DNA from: a virus | IMG/VR virus record: IMGVR_UViG_3300035701_000028 | Location: 1-62,258 of that record | Direction: 5' to 3' (one strand) | Length of the DNA: 62,258 nt | In this document: in pieces, positions 6,794 to 15,458 of the stretch | Position numbering within the stretch: the stretch's first letter is position 1 | Layout of the letters: each line of letters begins with the position of its first letter | Position numbers and translations under genes: made by a program | The notes under the pieces: model-generated | What the model saw: the letters and a program-made list of their open reading frames with translations, nothing else | Databases searched by the model: none | Told to the model about the DNA's origin: nothing

Positions 6794-8353
6794 ATGCGGG
6801 CATACGTCCGGGATAATCTGATCCGTATTTCATTCCGCTACCGTCCCCGGTTGGTAGATCGGGCGCGTGAGATACCGGATCGATCCTTCGACAAGCAGAC
6901 GAAAGAATGGACGTGCCCAGCGACTCCCTGGCACGCTCATTGGATCGCCCAGCACTTCCAAGACTTCGAGTTGAGCGGGGACATGCGCGCCCTCGCTACG
7001 AGAAAAGAAGATGTACCTCGCATCAACACCCGCACCCTCGGAGCACTCTACCCCTACCAGCTTGACGCCGTTCGGTTCATCGAGAAGGCGGGCGGGCGCT
7101 GCATTGTGGCAGATGCAATGGGACTCGGGAAGACCATCGAGTTCATCGGGTGGGTCAAACTGCATCCTGAGTTCAATCGAGTCATCGTTGTCGCCCCTAC
7201 AAATGCGATTTTCAATTGGGCAATGCAGATCAAGACCTGGACAGGAGAGCAAGCAGGCGTCATTGAAACCAAGCGCCAGCCCCTCCCAACGAGTCGTTGG
7301 TGGATTCTCTCCTACACTATGATGACCCTGCGTTACGCAGAATTGAAGGGAGTGGATGCGATATGCTTCGACGAAGGCCACGCTCTCAAGAACCGCAAGG
7401 CACAGCGCACCCGAGCGGCCCGCTCAGTCATCGCTGGAGTCCGGCATGTTTTATTCATGTCGGGGACACCCTTCCTGAACAGACCATCCGAACTTTTTCA
7501 GCCGCTCAACATGCTCAACCCTGTAGCATGGCGGGACTTCTTCCCCTTCGCAAAGCGCTACTGCGACGGACATCTCGATCTCGCTGACCACTGGATTACG
7601 ACCGGGGCCAGCAACAGGGAGGAGCTACGGGATCGGCTGCGCTCGATCATGATTCGCAGGGAGAAGTCCGAGGTCGCCAAGGACTTGCCGCCCAAGACCC
7701 GTACCTTCCTGCCCGTTGAGATCGACAACCGCACGACGTACACTGCTGCCCGCCGAGAGACAGTCGCCTACATTCGAGAGCACCGGAGCGGGCGGGACTT
7801 CAAGAACCATCTCGACAAGATCAACAGTCTGCGTGGATTGGTAGGGCTGGGCAAGGTTGCCGCTGCTGTAGAGTGGGCGACCGACTTCCTAGAGTCTACG
7901 GACGAGAAGCTTGTCATCTATGCCCACCACCTTGAAGCTCATCGCCTACTGGCGGAGAGACTTGCTTCCTTCGGGGTCGTTCGCATTACAGGGAAAGAAA
8001 CACCCCGCCGCCAGTTCGCCAACCAACAGGAATTCCAGACAGGCAAGGCTCGGGTCATGCTACTCAGCGAAGCAGGTGGGCAGTCCATCGACCTGTTCGC
8101 TGCATCGGACATCCTATTTGTCGAGCGGGAATGGACGCCCGCTAGAGAGGAGCAGATCGAGGACAGACTACATCGGCACGGGCAGAAGAATCCAGTCAGC
8201 GCAGTCTATCTCACAGGGAGAAGCACTATCGATCAGAAGTTTGATTCCATGGTCGAGTCGAAACGTCAAGTCTTTGCGGATATCGTCGGACAAGATGAAG
8301 TCAAGCGTGTCGTGCTCGAAGAGTTGTTCGATTACCTGAAGGAGGAAAAGTGA
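6794..8353 (+). CDS. SNF2-family (SMARCAL1-like) helicase
   Basis: 519 residues with the superfamily 2 Snf2 motifs in order: motif I DAMGLGKT with Lys113, motif II Asp193-Glu-Gly-His, motif III SGTPFLNRPSE, and motif VI QIEDRLHRHGQ near 455. The N-terminal about 75 residues, with DRSFDKQTKEWTCP, resemble the HARP-like element of annealing helicases. Such enzymes use ATP to remodel or reanneal DNA at forks; phage copies usually sit with replication genes, as here. First gene of the operon, strong AAAGGAGG. DEGH in place of DEAH is common in this family. Confidence 0.9.
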   Translation: MRAYVRDNLIRISFRYRPRLVDRAREIPDRSFDKQTKEWTCPATPWHAHWIAQHFQDFELSGDMRALATRKEDVPRINTRTLGALYPYQLDAVRFIEKAGGRCIVADAMGLGKTIEFIGWVKLHPEFNRVIVVAPTNAIFNWAMQIKTWTGEQAGVIETKRQPLPTSRWWILSYTMMTLRYAELKGVDAICFDEGHALKNRKAQRTRAARSVIAGVRHVLFMSGTPFLNRPSELFQPLNMLNPVAWRDFFPFAKRYCDGHLDLADHWITTGASNREELRDRLRSIMIRREKSEVAKDLPPKTRTFLPVEIDNRTTYTAARRETVAYIREHRSGRDFKNHLDKINSLRGLVGLGKVAAAVEWATDFLESTDEKLVIYAHHLEAHRLLAERLASFGVVRITGKETPRRQFANQQEFQTGKARVMLLSEAGGQSIDLFAASDILFVEREWTPAREEQIEDRLHRHGQKNPVSAVYLTGRSTIDQKFDSMVESKRQVFADIVGQDEVKRVVLEELFDYLKEEK

Positions 8354-8709
8354 TCGTCGAAGTCCGTCAAGGAAAGGGCATTACGCATGTTCGTATGGGC
8401 TCGTTCCTCGAAGGCGTAACTCGCGTCTGTCCCGGAGACAAGTACGACTGTGATGTGGGTCTTGCTGTGGCGCTCATCAAGCTGGCTCCCAAGCTCGACA
8501 AGCGGGATCGCTGGCTGACCAAGCAGCTTGAGGGCTACTCCTGGAAGAGCATCGAGATCGGAGATGGATCAACCGCGCGTCTCATCAAGTCGATCATCTT
8601 GCGAGACTACATCATCCTGAAGCGAGAACCTAAGAACTTCGGGGCCGTGTTCGCTCATGTTGCAAGGCTATGGATGGAGGGAAACCATGTCGTATCGACT
8701 CAAGTCTAA
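8350..8709 (+). CDS. Hypothetical protein in replication operon
   Basis: 119 residues beginning with GTG at 8350, overlapping the helicase stop and preceded by GGAGGAAAA. Not recognised. No cysteines beyond one pair and no membrane segments. Placed between the helicase and a putative DNA-binding protein. Confidence 0.7.
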   Translation: MIVEVRQGKGITHVRMGSFLEGVTRVCPGDKYDCDVGLAVALIKLAPKLDKRDRWLTKQLEGYSWKSIEIGDGSTARLIKSIILRDYIILKREPKNFGAVFAHVARLWMEGNHVVSTQV

Positions 8710-9397
8710 TTTTGGTGAAGGCGGGCTGGCTTCTGTTCGAGTCATGACCAAGCAAGTGCAAGTCCACTTCAAAGAGAGCGGAACCAACTACAACGTCGAT
8801 CGTGAGAATGCTCCCAAGTGGCTGAAGAAGAACTTCGATGGGGTCTACGTTCGCATGAGTTCGCTGGGCGACAGGATCAAGACCGTCCGCCCATGGCGCG
8901 GGCAGGAGACAGTCGAGTTCGTCGGGTTCTACAAGGAGACAGACGCGAAGTTCCCGGAGCCTGAACTGCGCGAAGCAAGCTCGGGCCGCAAGATTCTTCC
9001 GGGCGGAAGGGTCTCGAAGTTTACCATCCCTCAGCACCATGAATGCAGCGCTGTCCTGAAGATCATCGGCGGCGAGTTCGACGGAGCCTCCTTCTCATGG
9101 TACATGAATTACGAGATCGAGCGCGACCCCGATGATGGCACGTCCGTTTGGTGTGGGGCAAAGAACACTCTGCGCCGCATCGAGGAGTTCAATACATCCT
9201 TCGGGTTGGATGAGGACGAGAAGGTTCCATACTCGCCCAACATCCTGCCCGATTGGGAGAAGATGATCTTCAAGAAGAACAGACTGGCGACCATTCTCTT
9301 CGATGAGGGCAAGCCGGGTACGCTTGTCCGGGCCGCACCTGGGGTCAAGAAACCCCGCAAGACTACAGCCAAGAAGAGTACCAAGAAAGTCAAGTAA
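8687..9397 (+). CDS. Hypothetical protein with Lys-rich tail (putative DNA-binding)
   Basis: 236 residues from the ATG at 8687, set by GGAGGG upstream. The C-terminal 25 residues are strongly basic (KKPRKTTAKKSTKKVK), typical of a flexible nucleic-acid-binding tail. The middle (about 110-200) is beta-rich. It may be a single-stranded-DNA-associated protein because of its place between helicase and primase; no family motif supports this. Its final Lys-stop codons (AAG TAA) form part of palindrome site 2. Confidence 0.7.
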   Translation: MSYRLKSNFGEGGLASVRVMTKQVQVHFKESGTNYNVDRENAPKWLKKNFDGVYVRMSSLGDRIKTVRPWRGQETVEFVGFYKETDAKFPEPELREASSGRKILPGGRVSKFTIPQHHECSAVLKIIGGEFDGASFSWYMNYEIERDPDDGTSVWCGAKNTLRRIEEFNTSFGLDEDEKVPYSPNILPDWEKMIFKKNRLATILFDEGKPGTLVRAAPGVKKPRKTTAKKSTKKVK

Positions 9398-9406
9398 CCG
9401 TTACTT
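9392..9406. promoter_or_regulatory. Palindromic operator site 2 (perfect)
   Basis: AAGTAACCGTTACTT, perfect dyad. It overlaps the stop of the upstream gene, and its final TT begins a TTTACA -35-like box at 9405-9410, the same register as site 1 with the early promoter. Confidence 0.85.
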
Positions 9407-9434
9407 TACAGTGGGCGTGTCCAGTGAACAATAT
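9405..9434 (+). promoter_or_regulatory. Possible internal promoter
   Basis: TTTACA (9405-9410), 18-bp spacer, CAATAT (9429-9434). The -10 is weak. It gains credibility from the adjacent operator and from lying in a 92-bp gap inside the replication operon. Confidence 0.4.
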
Positions 9435-9489
9435 ACCCGACCATCGGCACATAGCAGGCGAGGGATGCCGAGCGCCCAAAGGAGGCCCA

Positions 9490-9969
9490 ATGCGCACAGT
9501 AGGAGAAGTCGCAGCATTCTATCAGGGGGCGAAGGACAGGGATATGTTCGGCTTCATTGCCGGGATTCTCGTTCCCTTCCTTCCCTTCGATCTCGCCCGC
9601 CCGTTTCTGGAGGCGGGTAGCACAAAGGAAGAGTGGGAAAGAGATGGGGTTCCTTACCCTCTCGTCCGTGAATTCATCCTGGAGCAACTCAAGGACTACA
9701 TGGACTTCGCCTGGGAGAAGGCCGAAGATCATCGCGGGCTGAGTGCGCTGCGCTCTCACGAGAAGATGAAGGCATGGCTGTGGCTGCTGGAGGATGAAGA
9801 GACGCTCCGTTTTGCTGCTACCGACAAGAACTACAATCCTTACGGAGCACCCATCCTAGCTGCAATCTCTAAGAAGTACGGCTTCCCGATCCCTGAAGGA
9901 AAGCGAATAGCAAATATGATCGCGGGTAAGCCCTGCCAACCAGGTTGTTTGGAAGGGTGCGAGTCATGA
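9490..9969 (+). CDS. Hypothetical protein
   Basis: 159 residues from the ATG at 9490 (AAAGGAGGCCC upstream), preferred to an in-frame GTG at 9424 that lacks a ribosome site. Mostly helical, acidic, ending with a CQPGCLEGC cysteine cluster. Not recognised. It overlaps the primase start by 4 bp. Confidence 0.7.
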   Translation: MRTVGEVAAFYQGAKDRDMFGFIAGILVPFLPFDLARPFLEAGSTKEEWERDGVPYPLVREFILEQLKDYMDFAWEKAEDHRGLSALRSHEKMKAWLWLLEDEETLRFAATDKNYNPYGAPILAAISKKYGFPIPEGKRIANMIAGKPCQPGCLEGCES

Positions 9970-10817
9970 CGCTGCTCGACGACATCGAGCCGTGGGTCGT
10001 CGGCCACTACACAGGCTACGTCTCACTGCGCTGCCCCTTCCATGAGGATGAGACGCCTTCGCTCCTGGCTTACGAGTCCGGGCGCTTCAAGTGCATGGCA
10101 TGTGGAGAGAAGGGCCAGCTTCCCTACCTCATCGCTCGATTGCAGGGTGTCGATCCTGATACAGTCAAGAAGACAGAACCCAAACGATCCATCTTCCTAC
10201 CTCCGATGGATGATTGGGAGGCTATCAACGAATTGTCATTCGATGCCCACCGTGTTCTGCTTGACTATAAGCCAAGTCAAACATGGCTCAAGGAGCGGGG
10301 CGTCGCATCGCTCATTGATCCCTGCTGCCTTGGAATCTACGAGGGCTGGTACACCATTCCCATCTGGAACTACCCGGAGGAACAGATCGGGGGCTTGATG
10401 CTGCGGGCAGGGCCGTCGATCAAGAAGGAGCCACGCTTCATTCACCCGGACGGCATGAAGTCCATGCCGTACTATCCATTACCTGAATGTAAAATAGACA
10501 AAGGTGCAAAGCTGTTCATAGTTTACGGATTGTTTGATGCCCTCACACTGGCCGCTTTGGGGTATCATGTAGTCACCCCTACGATGGGCAAGGATTCATT
10601 CCAAGCCGCATGGCTGGATGGCATCCGCAAGCCCATCATCATTCTTCCAGATCAAGGAGAGGAGGAAACAGCAGAGAAACTCGCGGCCCAATTAGATTGG
10701 CGTGGCCGCGTGTGGCGTCTCGTCTACCCTGAAGGAATCAAAGACCCCAACGACTTCCTTTGGAAAGGACAGAAGAAGCTACTCGTTCGCCAACTCAACT
10801 ACGCTCTCACGCACTAG
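9966..10817 (+). CDS. DnaG-type primase (CHC2 zinc finger plus TOPRIM-like domain)
   Basis: 283 residues. The N-terminus has the CHC2 zinc ligands Cys23, His26, Cys43 and Cys46. The TOPRIM-like domain follows, but its usual V-E-G-x-x-D element reads IVYGLFDALTL (Glu replaced by Tyr), and the D-x-D element reads LPDQGEEE. The final stretch (GRVWRLVYPEGIKDPNDFL) matches phage primase ends. It should make primers for the adjacent polymerase, though the altered active site needs testing. It starts by overlapping the previous stop and is followed by the DnaB-like helicase. Confidence 0.8.
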   Translation: MTLLDDIEPWVVGHYTGYVSLRCPFHEDETPSLLAYESGRFKCMACGEKGQLPYLIARLQGVDPDTVKKTEPKRSIFLPPMDDWEAINELSFDAHRVLLDYKPSQTWLKERGVASLIDPCCLGIYEGWYTIPIWNYPEEQIGGLMLRAGPSIKKEPRFIHPDGMKSMPYYPLPECKIDKGAKLFIVYGLFDALTLAALGYHVVTPTMGKDSFQAAWLDGIRKPIIILPDQGEEETAEKLAAQLDWRGRVWRLVYPEGIKDPNDFLWKGQKKLLVRQLNYALTH

Positions 10818-10825
10818 GAGGCATT

Positions 10826-11980
10826 ATGGATCGTCAGGGAATCAGCGAAGTCTGTACCGGGCTCGTCCTAACAGAACAGAAAGACCCTAATGCGTTCAGT
10901 CTGAAGTATCTGGCCTACCCCTACAATGAGATCATGCGTGCGGCGCGGGATGGAAAGGATGAAACATGGATGATGATGAAGTACGGCCATGCTCCAGTTC
11001 AATCGGCCCTCTCTGCGGCCAAGGGCTTGAACGGCACGGCCCAGCGCATCGATTGGGGCGAGGCGCTGCGCGTTGCATTCATCCGGGGCGAGGTTGGGGG
11101 GAAGCTGAAGAAGCCCGTCGAGAAACTCATTCGCGGCGAGGATGTGGACAGCAACGAATTACGCAGCGCGATCTCGCTGCTCGAAACAGAACGCGAACCC
11201 ATCGCAACAGCGGCAGACACCGAAGCGGTCAAGGTAGTTTGGGACAAGTCGGACTACCCGCCCTTCGATCAGATTCTTGGGGGCTATGCCAAGTCTGCGC
11301 TGACGACGATTGGTGGATTTCCTGGGACTGGAAAGACCACGCTGCTTGCGAAGCTGGCTGCGAACCGAGCCAAGATCGGAGGCAAGGTGCTGGTCTTCAG
11401 CATGGACGTAACACCTGCCGAGTTCGTCTACCGTATGGATCAGGTCGCTCCACTCTCCAAGACCAAGAAGAAGAACATCCTCTTGGTAGGGGACATCGGC
11501 CCGGTCGGGGAGGTCTATGCCACTGCATCCAAGGTCTCGGCCAGCGAAGACATCTCTCTGATCGGGATCGACTACATGGATATGATGATCCAGGGGGAAG
11601 CGGACGAAGGCAAGGTCGAAGAAATCTATCGGACACTGAAGATTCTCGCCAACCGCACCGAGATACCCATCGTCATGTACGCCCAATTCAACTTCGAGGC
11701 ATACAAGCTGGGCATTCCTCGGGTCAATCATCTGCGGCATTCCAGGATGGCCGAGGCCCATAGCGCCGTCATCCTGCTGATCTACAATCCATTCAAGATT
11801 TGGGCCGCAACGGTGGAGGACAAGCGGCTGCGCGCAGTGGAAGGGACAGCCTACATCATCGTCGGCAAGTCCCGCTGGGGTACAAAGAAGGGAGGCATCG
11901 GTGGTATCCAAATCGACTTCGATGGCAAAGAGGGGTGGGGGGATGAAGTCAAAGGTTGGTTCCCGCTCGACTCGGCGTAG
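10826..11980 (+). CDS. DnaB-like replicative helicase
   Basis: 384 residues from the ATG at 10826 (TAGGAGG upstream). Walker A GGFPGTGKTTL with Lys170; Walker B-like LIGIDYMDMM near 250; the QFN and RHSRMAEAHS segments near 295-320 match the RecA-fold C-terminal domain of DnaB/gp4 helicases. The N-terminal about 140 residues are helical, as in DnaB. It directly follows the primase, the normal pairing, and unwinds duplex DNA 5'-3' at the fork. Confidence 0.85.
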   Translation: MDRQGISEVCTGLVLTEQKDPNAFSLKYLAYPYNEIMRAARDGKDETWMMMKYGHAPVQSALSAAKGLNGTAQRIDWGEALRVAFIRGEVGGKLKKPVEKLIRGEDVDSNELRSAISLLETEREPIATAADTEAVKVVWDKSDYPPFDQILGGYAKSALTTIGGFPGTGKTTLLAKLAANRAKIGGKVLVFSMDVTPAEFVYRMDQVAPLSKTKKKNILLVGDIGPVGEVYATASKVSASEDISLIGIDYMDMMIQGEADEGKVEEIYRTLKILANRTEIPIVMYAQFNFEAYKLGIPRVNHLRHSRMAEAHSAVILLIYNPFKIWAATVEDKRLRAVEGTAYIIVGKSRWGTKKGGIGGIQIDFDGKEGWGDEVKGWFPLDSA

Positions 11981-12563
11981 GCTTACAGCCAAGCAGACAG
12001 GTCACATGCTCGGATCGCTGGGCGTGCCGGGCCGACCGAAGGATGACTTCTATCATACGCCCGAGATCGCGACCGAGAAGCTATTGGAGGTCGAGGAATT
12101 CCGGAGCGTCATTTGGGAGCCTGCCTGTGGATCGGGTGGGATCGGAAAGGTTCTCCAGGCAGAGGGTCATCGAGTCCATGCGACCGATCTATACCCGCGC
12201 GGGTATGGAAGCAAGAGGCCCCAAGACTTCCTGAAGACCTTGCCTCCTCCCCTCGTCAATAGCATCGTCACCAACCCGCCCTATAGCCTAGCGTTCGAGT
12301 TCGTCGAACACGCGACGGATGCAATGCGGAAGCGGGATGGGAAGGTCGCCATGCTACTGCGTCTCGCATGGCTAGAGGGCAAGAAGAGGAAGGCACTCTT
12401 CAAGAAGACTCATCTCTCGCGCGTCTATGTCTTCTCGTCCCGCCTGCCTCGGATGCACCGTCCCAATTGGACGGGCAAGAAGTCGAGCAGCATGATCGCT
12501 TTCGCTTGGTTTGTCTGGGACTACACCAAGCGCCACCGGGGGACGCAAATCAAATGGCTATGA
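11943..12563 (+). CDS. DNA adenine N6-methyltransferase-like protein
   Basis: 206 residues from the ATG at 11943; other in-frame ATGs are at 11925 and 12006. SAM-binding motif EPACGSGGIG near 55-65 and catalytic NPPY near 110 identify an N6-adenine methyltransferase of the Dam-like, restriction-free type. It overlaps the helicase 3' end by 38 bp and the polymerase start by 10 bp. Likely role: modifying phage DNA against host restriction or marking new strands. Confidence 0.8.
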   Translation: MKSKVGSRSTRRRLTAKQTGHMLGSLGVPGRPKDDFYHTPEIATEKLLEVEEFRSVIWEPACGSGGIGKVLQAEGHRVHATDLYPRGYGSKRPQDFLKTLPPPLVNSIVTNPPYSLAFEFVEHATDAMRKRDGKVAMLLRLAWLEGKKRKALFKKTHLSRVYVFSSRLPRMHRPNWTGKKSSSMIAFAWFVWDYTKRHRGTQIKWL

Positions 12564-14209
12564 AACTCATCCCCGGCCTTCCCACTCGGGACGCACGCAA
12601 GGGCGAACTCATTGGCGTAGACTTGGAGATGTTCGGCCAGGTCGAGCATCGCCTCCATCGTCCACATGGAACCTTCGCCCTTCTCAGCATCGCGATGGGC
12701 GATAACATATTCCAGATCGATAACTCTCACGATGTTAGGGAGGCGCTGAAGCGCATCAAGGCAGGGACGTGGGCCTTCCACAATGCGCTGTACGACATCC
12801 GTCAGTTGCGTCCCTTCGTGTCCATCTACGAGCGCGCGATCTGGGACACGATGCTGGCCGAGCAATCCATGTGGGGCGGCTTCTACAAGAACTACGCTTT
12901 GGATGCCCTCTCCCTGCGCTATCTTCATCGCTTCATGGAGAAGAAGTACCAGAAGGAATTCGCTGCCCGCACGACAGCCTCCCCTGCCATGCGCCGCTAC
13001 GCTGCGCTGGACGCATGGACAACCCTCCGGATCGCTGAGATGCAGAAGGACATGGAAGGACTGGAGTCCTATCGGCGGGTTGACCTACCGATGATCTGGC
13101 CCGTTATGGAAATGCCCGGTATACGCATCGACATCAAGAAGTGGCTGGAATTGGCCGAGACCTTCAAGAAAAAGGCGATCGCGATTCGAGAAGAACTTGG
13201 CTTCAATCCTGGCTCACCAGATCAGGTCAAGGAATTTGTCTGGAAGAAGGCGAAGATACATCTGGAGAATGCGCAGGAGGAAACCCTGCTCGTTTACGAG
13301 GGCAATCCGGTCATCGACGCCATCCTCGACTACAAGACCTACGCCACGGCTGCGTCCCGATGGGGAGCCAAGTGGATCGAGACCTTCGTCGAAGAGGATG
13401 GCCTTGTCTACCCGGACATTCACATCAATGGGACAGAGACCGGACGCTTCGCCTATCGCAACCCGAACATGCAGCAAGTCCCCAAGCGCAAGGAAGAGAT
13501 GAAGGCGTATCGAGAGTGCATCATCGCCAGCCCTGGTCGCGTCTTGCTCATGTCGGACGCCAACCAACAGGAGCCGCGCATCATGGCTTACCTGAGCGGC
13601 GACACCGAACTCATCGGCATCTTCAAGCGCAAGGAGGACATCCACTTGGCAGTTGCTCGGCTCATCTTCCACGCACCCAAGATGACTAAGAGCGACAAGC
13701 GCAGATTGATCGGGAAGACGATCAACCTGGGGACATCCTACGGGCTCTCCGCCTATGGGCTGGCGCTACGTCTCGGAATCGAACAGGACGATGCCCAGGA
13801 ATTCCTCGATACCTACTTCAAGCGCTTCCGAGGCGTCAAGACCTGGATCAATCTGAGTCGGGCGCACGCATGGAAGGACGGCTACATCAAGTCCGGGCTG
13901 GGCCGGAAGGTGTGGATCAATCCCTACAGCCGACAGTGGGAGAACAACGCCAACAACGCGCCCATCCAATCGACGGCGGCGGAGATGACCAAGCTGGCGA
14001 TCCTGCACATCTACCACCAAGAAAAGCAGGAGTTCTATGTCAACCTCCAAGTCCATGACGAGATCGACTGCGACGTACCCAAGATGTTTGTTCCATACTA
14101 CAGGAAGATCGTCCGGGAGGCATGGATGGCAGCGTCCAAGGAACTGATCCCGACTGTTCCTTTCAGCGTAGACCTGACAACCGGAACCCGATGGAGCGAA
14201 AAGGAGTAG
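12554..14209 (+). CDS. Family A DNA polymerase with 3'-5' exonuclease domain
   Basis: 551 residues. Exonuclease: Asp23-x-Glu25 (VDLEM), FHNALYD near 75, and YAALD near 150. Polymerase: motif A Asp335-A-N-Q-Q-Glu340 (usual D-Y-S-Q-I-E), motif B Arg384-x3-Lys388-x3-Leu392-G-x2-Tyr396, motif C His501-Asp502-Glu503. No 5' nuclease domain, as usual for phages. Leu392 occupies the position of E. coli Pol I Phe762. It replicates the phage genome with the neighbouring primase and helicase. The start overlaps the methyltransferase. Confidence 0.92.
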   Translation: MAMKLIPGLPTRDARKGELIGVDLEMFGQVEHRLHRPHGTFALLSIAMGDNIFQIDNSHDVREALKRIKAGTWAFHNALYDIRQLRPFVSIYERAIWDTMLAEQSMWGGFYKNYALDALSLRYLHRFMEKKYQKEFAARTTASPAMRRYAALDAWTTLRIAEMQKDMEGLESYRRVDLPMIWPVMEMPGIRIDIKKWLELAETFKKKAIAIREELGFNPGSPDQVKEFVWKKAKIHLENAQEETLLVYEGNPVIDAILDYKTYATAASRWGAKWIETFVEEDGLVYPDIHINGTETGRFAYRNPNMQQVPKRKEEMKAYRECIIASPGRVLLMSDANQQEPRIMAYLSGDTELIGIFKRKEDIHLAVARLIFHAPKMTKSDKRRLIGKTINLGTSYGLSAYGLALRLGIEQDDAQEFLDTYFKRFRGVKTWINLSRAHAWKDGYIKSGLGRKVWINPYSRQWENNANNAPIQSTAAEMTKLAILHIYHQEKQEFYVNLQVHDEIDCDVPKMFVPYYRKIVREAWMAASKELIPTVPFSVDLTTGTRWSEKE

Positions 14210-14211
14210 AC

Positions 14212-14556
14212 ATGCCCGACCAACCGAAGCCGTTGGAACATACCTGCCGCGAAGCCCATTACATACTGGACTGTGAGGTGATGGAGACGGACGATGGCCC
14301 GCCTCAGCCCCGCCAGTCTGTGTTTCTGGAATGCCCGACAGAGGGGTGCGCTTTCTTCCTCCGCGACGGCGACATCATCAGATACATTTGGGCCATCGAA
14401 CGCTCGAACGCGGCGCTGAGGGATGTGCGCGCCAGAGCGAGTGCTGCGTACAACTACTGGGCCGGAAGGGATGAGGCCTTAGGGCAACGCATGGCCGAGT
14501 TGCGAGAGGCGCTTGAGAAGTCGAAAGTTGACGCGCCGTATCCAGGAGGGACATGA
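14212..14556 (+). CDS. Hypothetical protein
   Basis: 114 residues from the ATG at 14212 (AAGGAGTAGA upstream). The N-terminal half has histidine/cysteine pairs (EHTCREAH, CEV, CPTEGC) that could bind a metal. The C-terminal half is helical. It shares composition with the next three small genes, all with short helical bundles and A-L-R repeats. Not recognised. Confidence 0.65.
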   Translation: MPDQPKPLEHTCREAHYILDCEVMETDDGPPQPRQSVFLECPTEGCAFFLRDGDIIRYIWAIERSNAALRDVRARASAAYNYWAGRDEALGQRMAELREALEKSKVDAPYPGGT

Positions 14557-14888
14557 TGGACGCGAAGCCGTTGAGCATAGTTCCAAAAGCAACGCGAGAT
14601 CAGTGGCGCGTAGAGGCCGAAGCAACAATGATGATCTCTGCTCTTGGGGAGTACACACCGCTTGAATTCACCGAGCTACTTGATACTTGCGACGCCATCG
14701 AAGCGCGGGTGGCGGAGGCGCAACTCGCGCGCGATGTTCTCTGGTGCAAGGCAATTGTCGCTACTCTGGACACAAGACAGATAGAAGCAGTTACGCGCCA
14801 CTTCAACGAGAACAGGCCCGACGCCATGACCGAGGAAACCAAGAGAATGCTGGCCGATTTGCGCAAGGCGGCGGGAGGAGTGAGATGA
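14553..14888 (+). CDS. Hypothetical helical protein
   Basis: 111 residues; ATG at 14553 or 14556 (AGGAGG spacing favours 14556). Helical throughout and ends LADLRKAAGG. A similar ending, AAWRKAAGD, occurs in the 15192-15458 product, hinting at related small proteins. Function unknown. Confidence 0.65.
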   Translation: MMDAKPLSIVPKATRDQWRVEAEATMMISALGEYTPLEFTELLDTCDAIEARVAEAQLARDVLWCKAIVATLDTRQIEAVTRHFNENRPDAMTEETKRMLADLRKAAGGVR

Positions 14889-15190
14889 GCGAGAAGCCGG
14901 TGAGCGAGTGGGACAAACTGATACTAGACTTGGGCGATGCCAATGCCAAAGTCGCCGCCCTCGAACGCTCGAACGCGGAAAGGAAAGACAAACTCGACGC
15001 GGCCAGTGACGTTATATCCGCTCAGGCCAAAACAATCTCGGCTCTGAGGGAGGCGCTGGCGAGAATTCCGGAACATCGCGCCCACCTCGACAGTTGCATT
15101 CGATACCGAAAGGGATTGCTGTTCACCCGCCCCGAGGAATGTGATTGCGGATTGGATGCCGCCCTGCGCCAGACCGCAAAGGAGAAGTGA
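14885..15190 (+). CDS. Hypothetical coiled-coil protein
   Basis: 101 residues with a coiled coil near 8-60 (ANAKVAALERSNAERKDKLDAA) and a C-terminal HLDSC / ECDCGLDAAL cysteine motif. That pairing is common in small phage early proteins of unknown role. GGAGTGAG precedes the ATG. Confidence 0.65.
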   Translation: MSEKPVSEWDKLILDLGDANAKVAALERSNAERKDKLDAASDVISAQAKTISALREALARIPEHRAHLDSCIRYRKGLLFTRPEECDCGLDAALRQTAKEK

Positions 15191-15191
15191 G

Positions 15192-15458
15192 ATGAGCGAC
15201 TCACCGGAACTGCGAGCCATTGCCAGCACCTATCTATCCGAGGGCGCAGAGGTGGCATATCAACTTGCCTTCGAACGGATGCGCGCCCTCGAATCGCGGG
15301 TGGCGGCCATGCGGGAGGCGGGAAAGCGCATTAGGCGTATCGCAGAGCAGGCATGGCCCACAGACGAGACCCGACAAGCACTTGCAGCTTGGCGCAAGGC
15401 GGCGGGAGATTCATTGAATAATGGCAAATCGTATTCAACGGAGGGAGGGGAAAGATGA
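15192..15458 (+). CDS. Hypothetical helical protein
   Basis: 88 residues after AAGGAGAAGTGAG. Arg/Ala-rich helices and the ending AAWRKAAGD resemble the 14553 gene product. Function unknown. It overlaps the UDG-like gene by 4 bp. Confidence 0.65.
   Translation: MSDSPELRAIASTYLSEGAEVAYQLAFERMRALESRVAAMREAGKRIRRIAEQAWPTDETRQALAAWRKAAGDSLNNGKSYSTEGGER

Noticed and set aside
6528-6833. 101-codon minus-strand frame over the divergent region
   Set aside because: It runs through both promoters and the start of the helicase gene and has no ribosome site.
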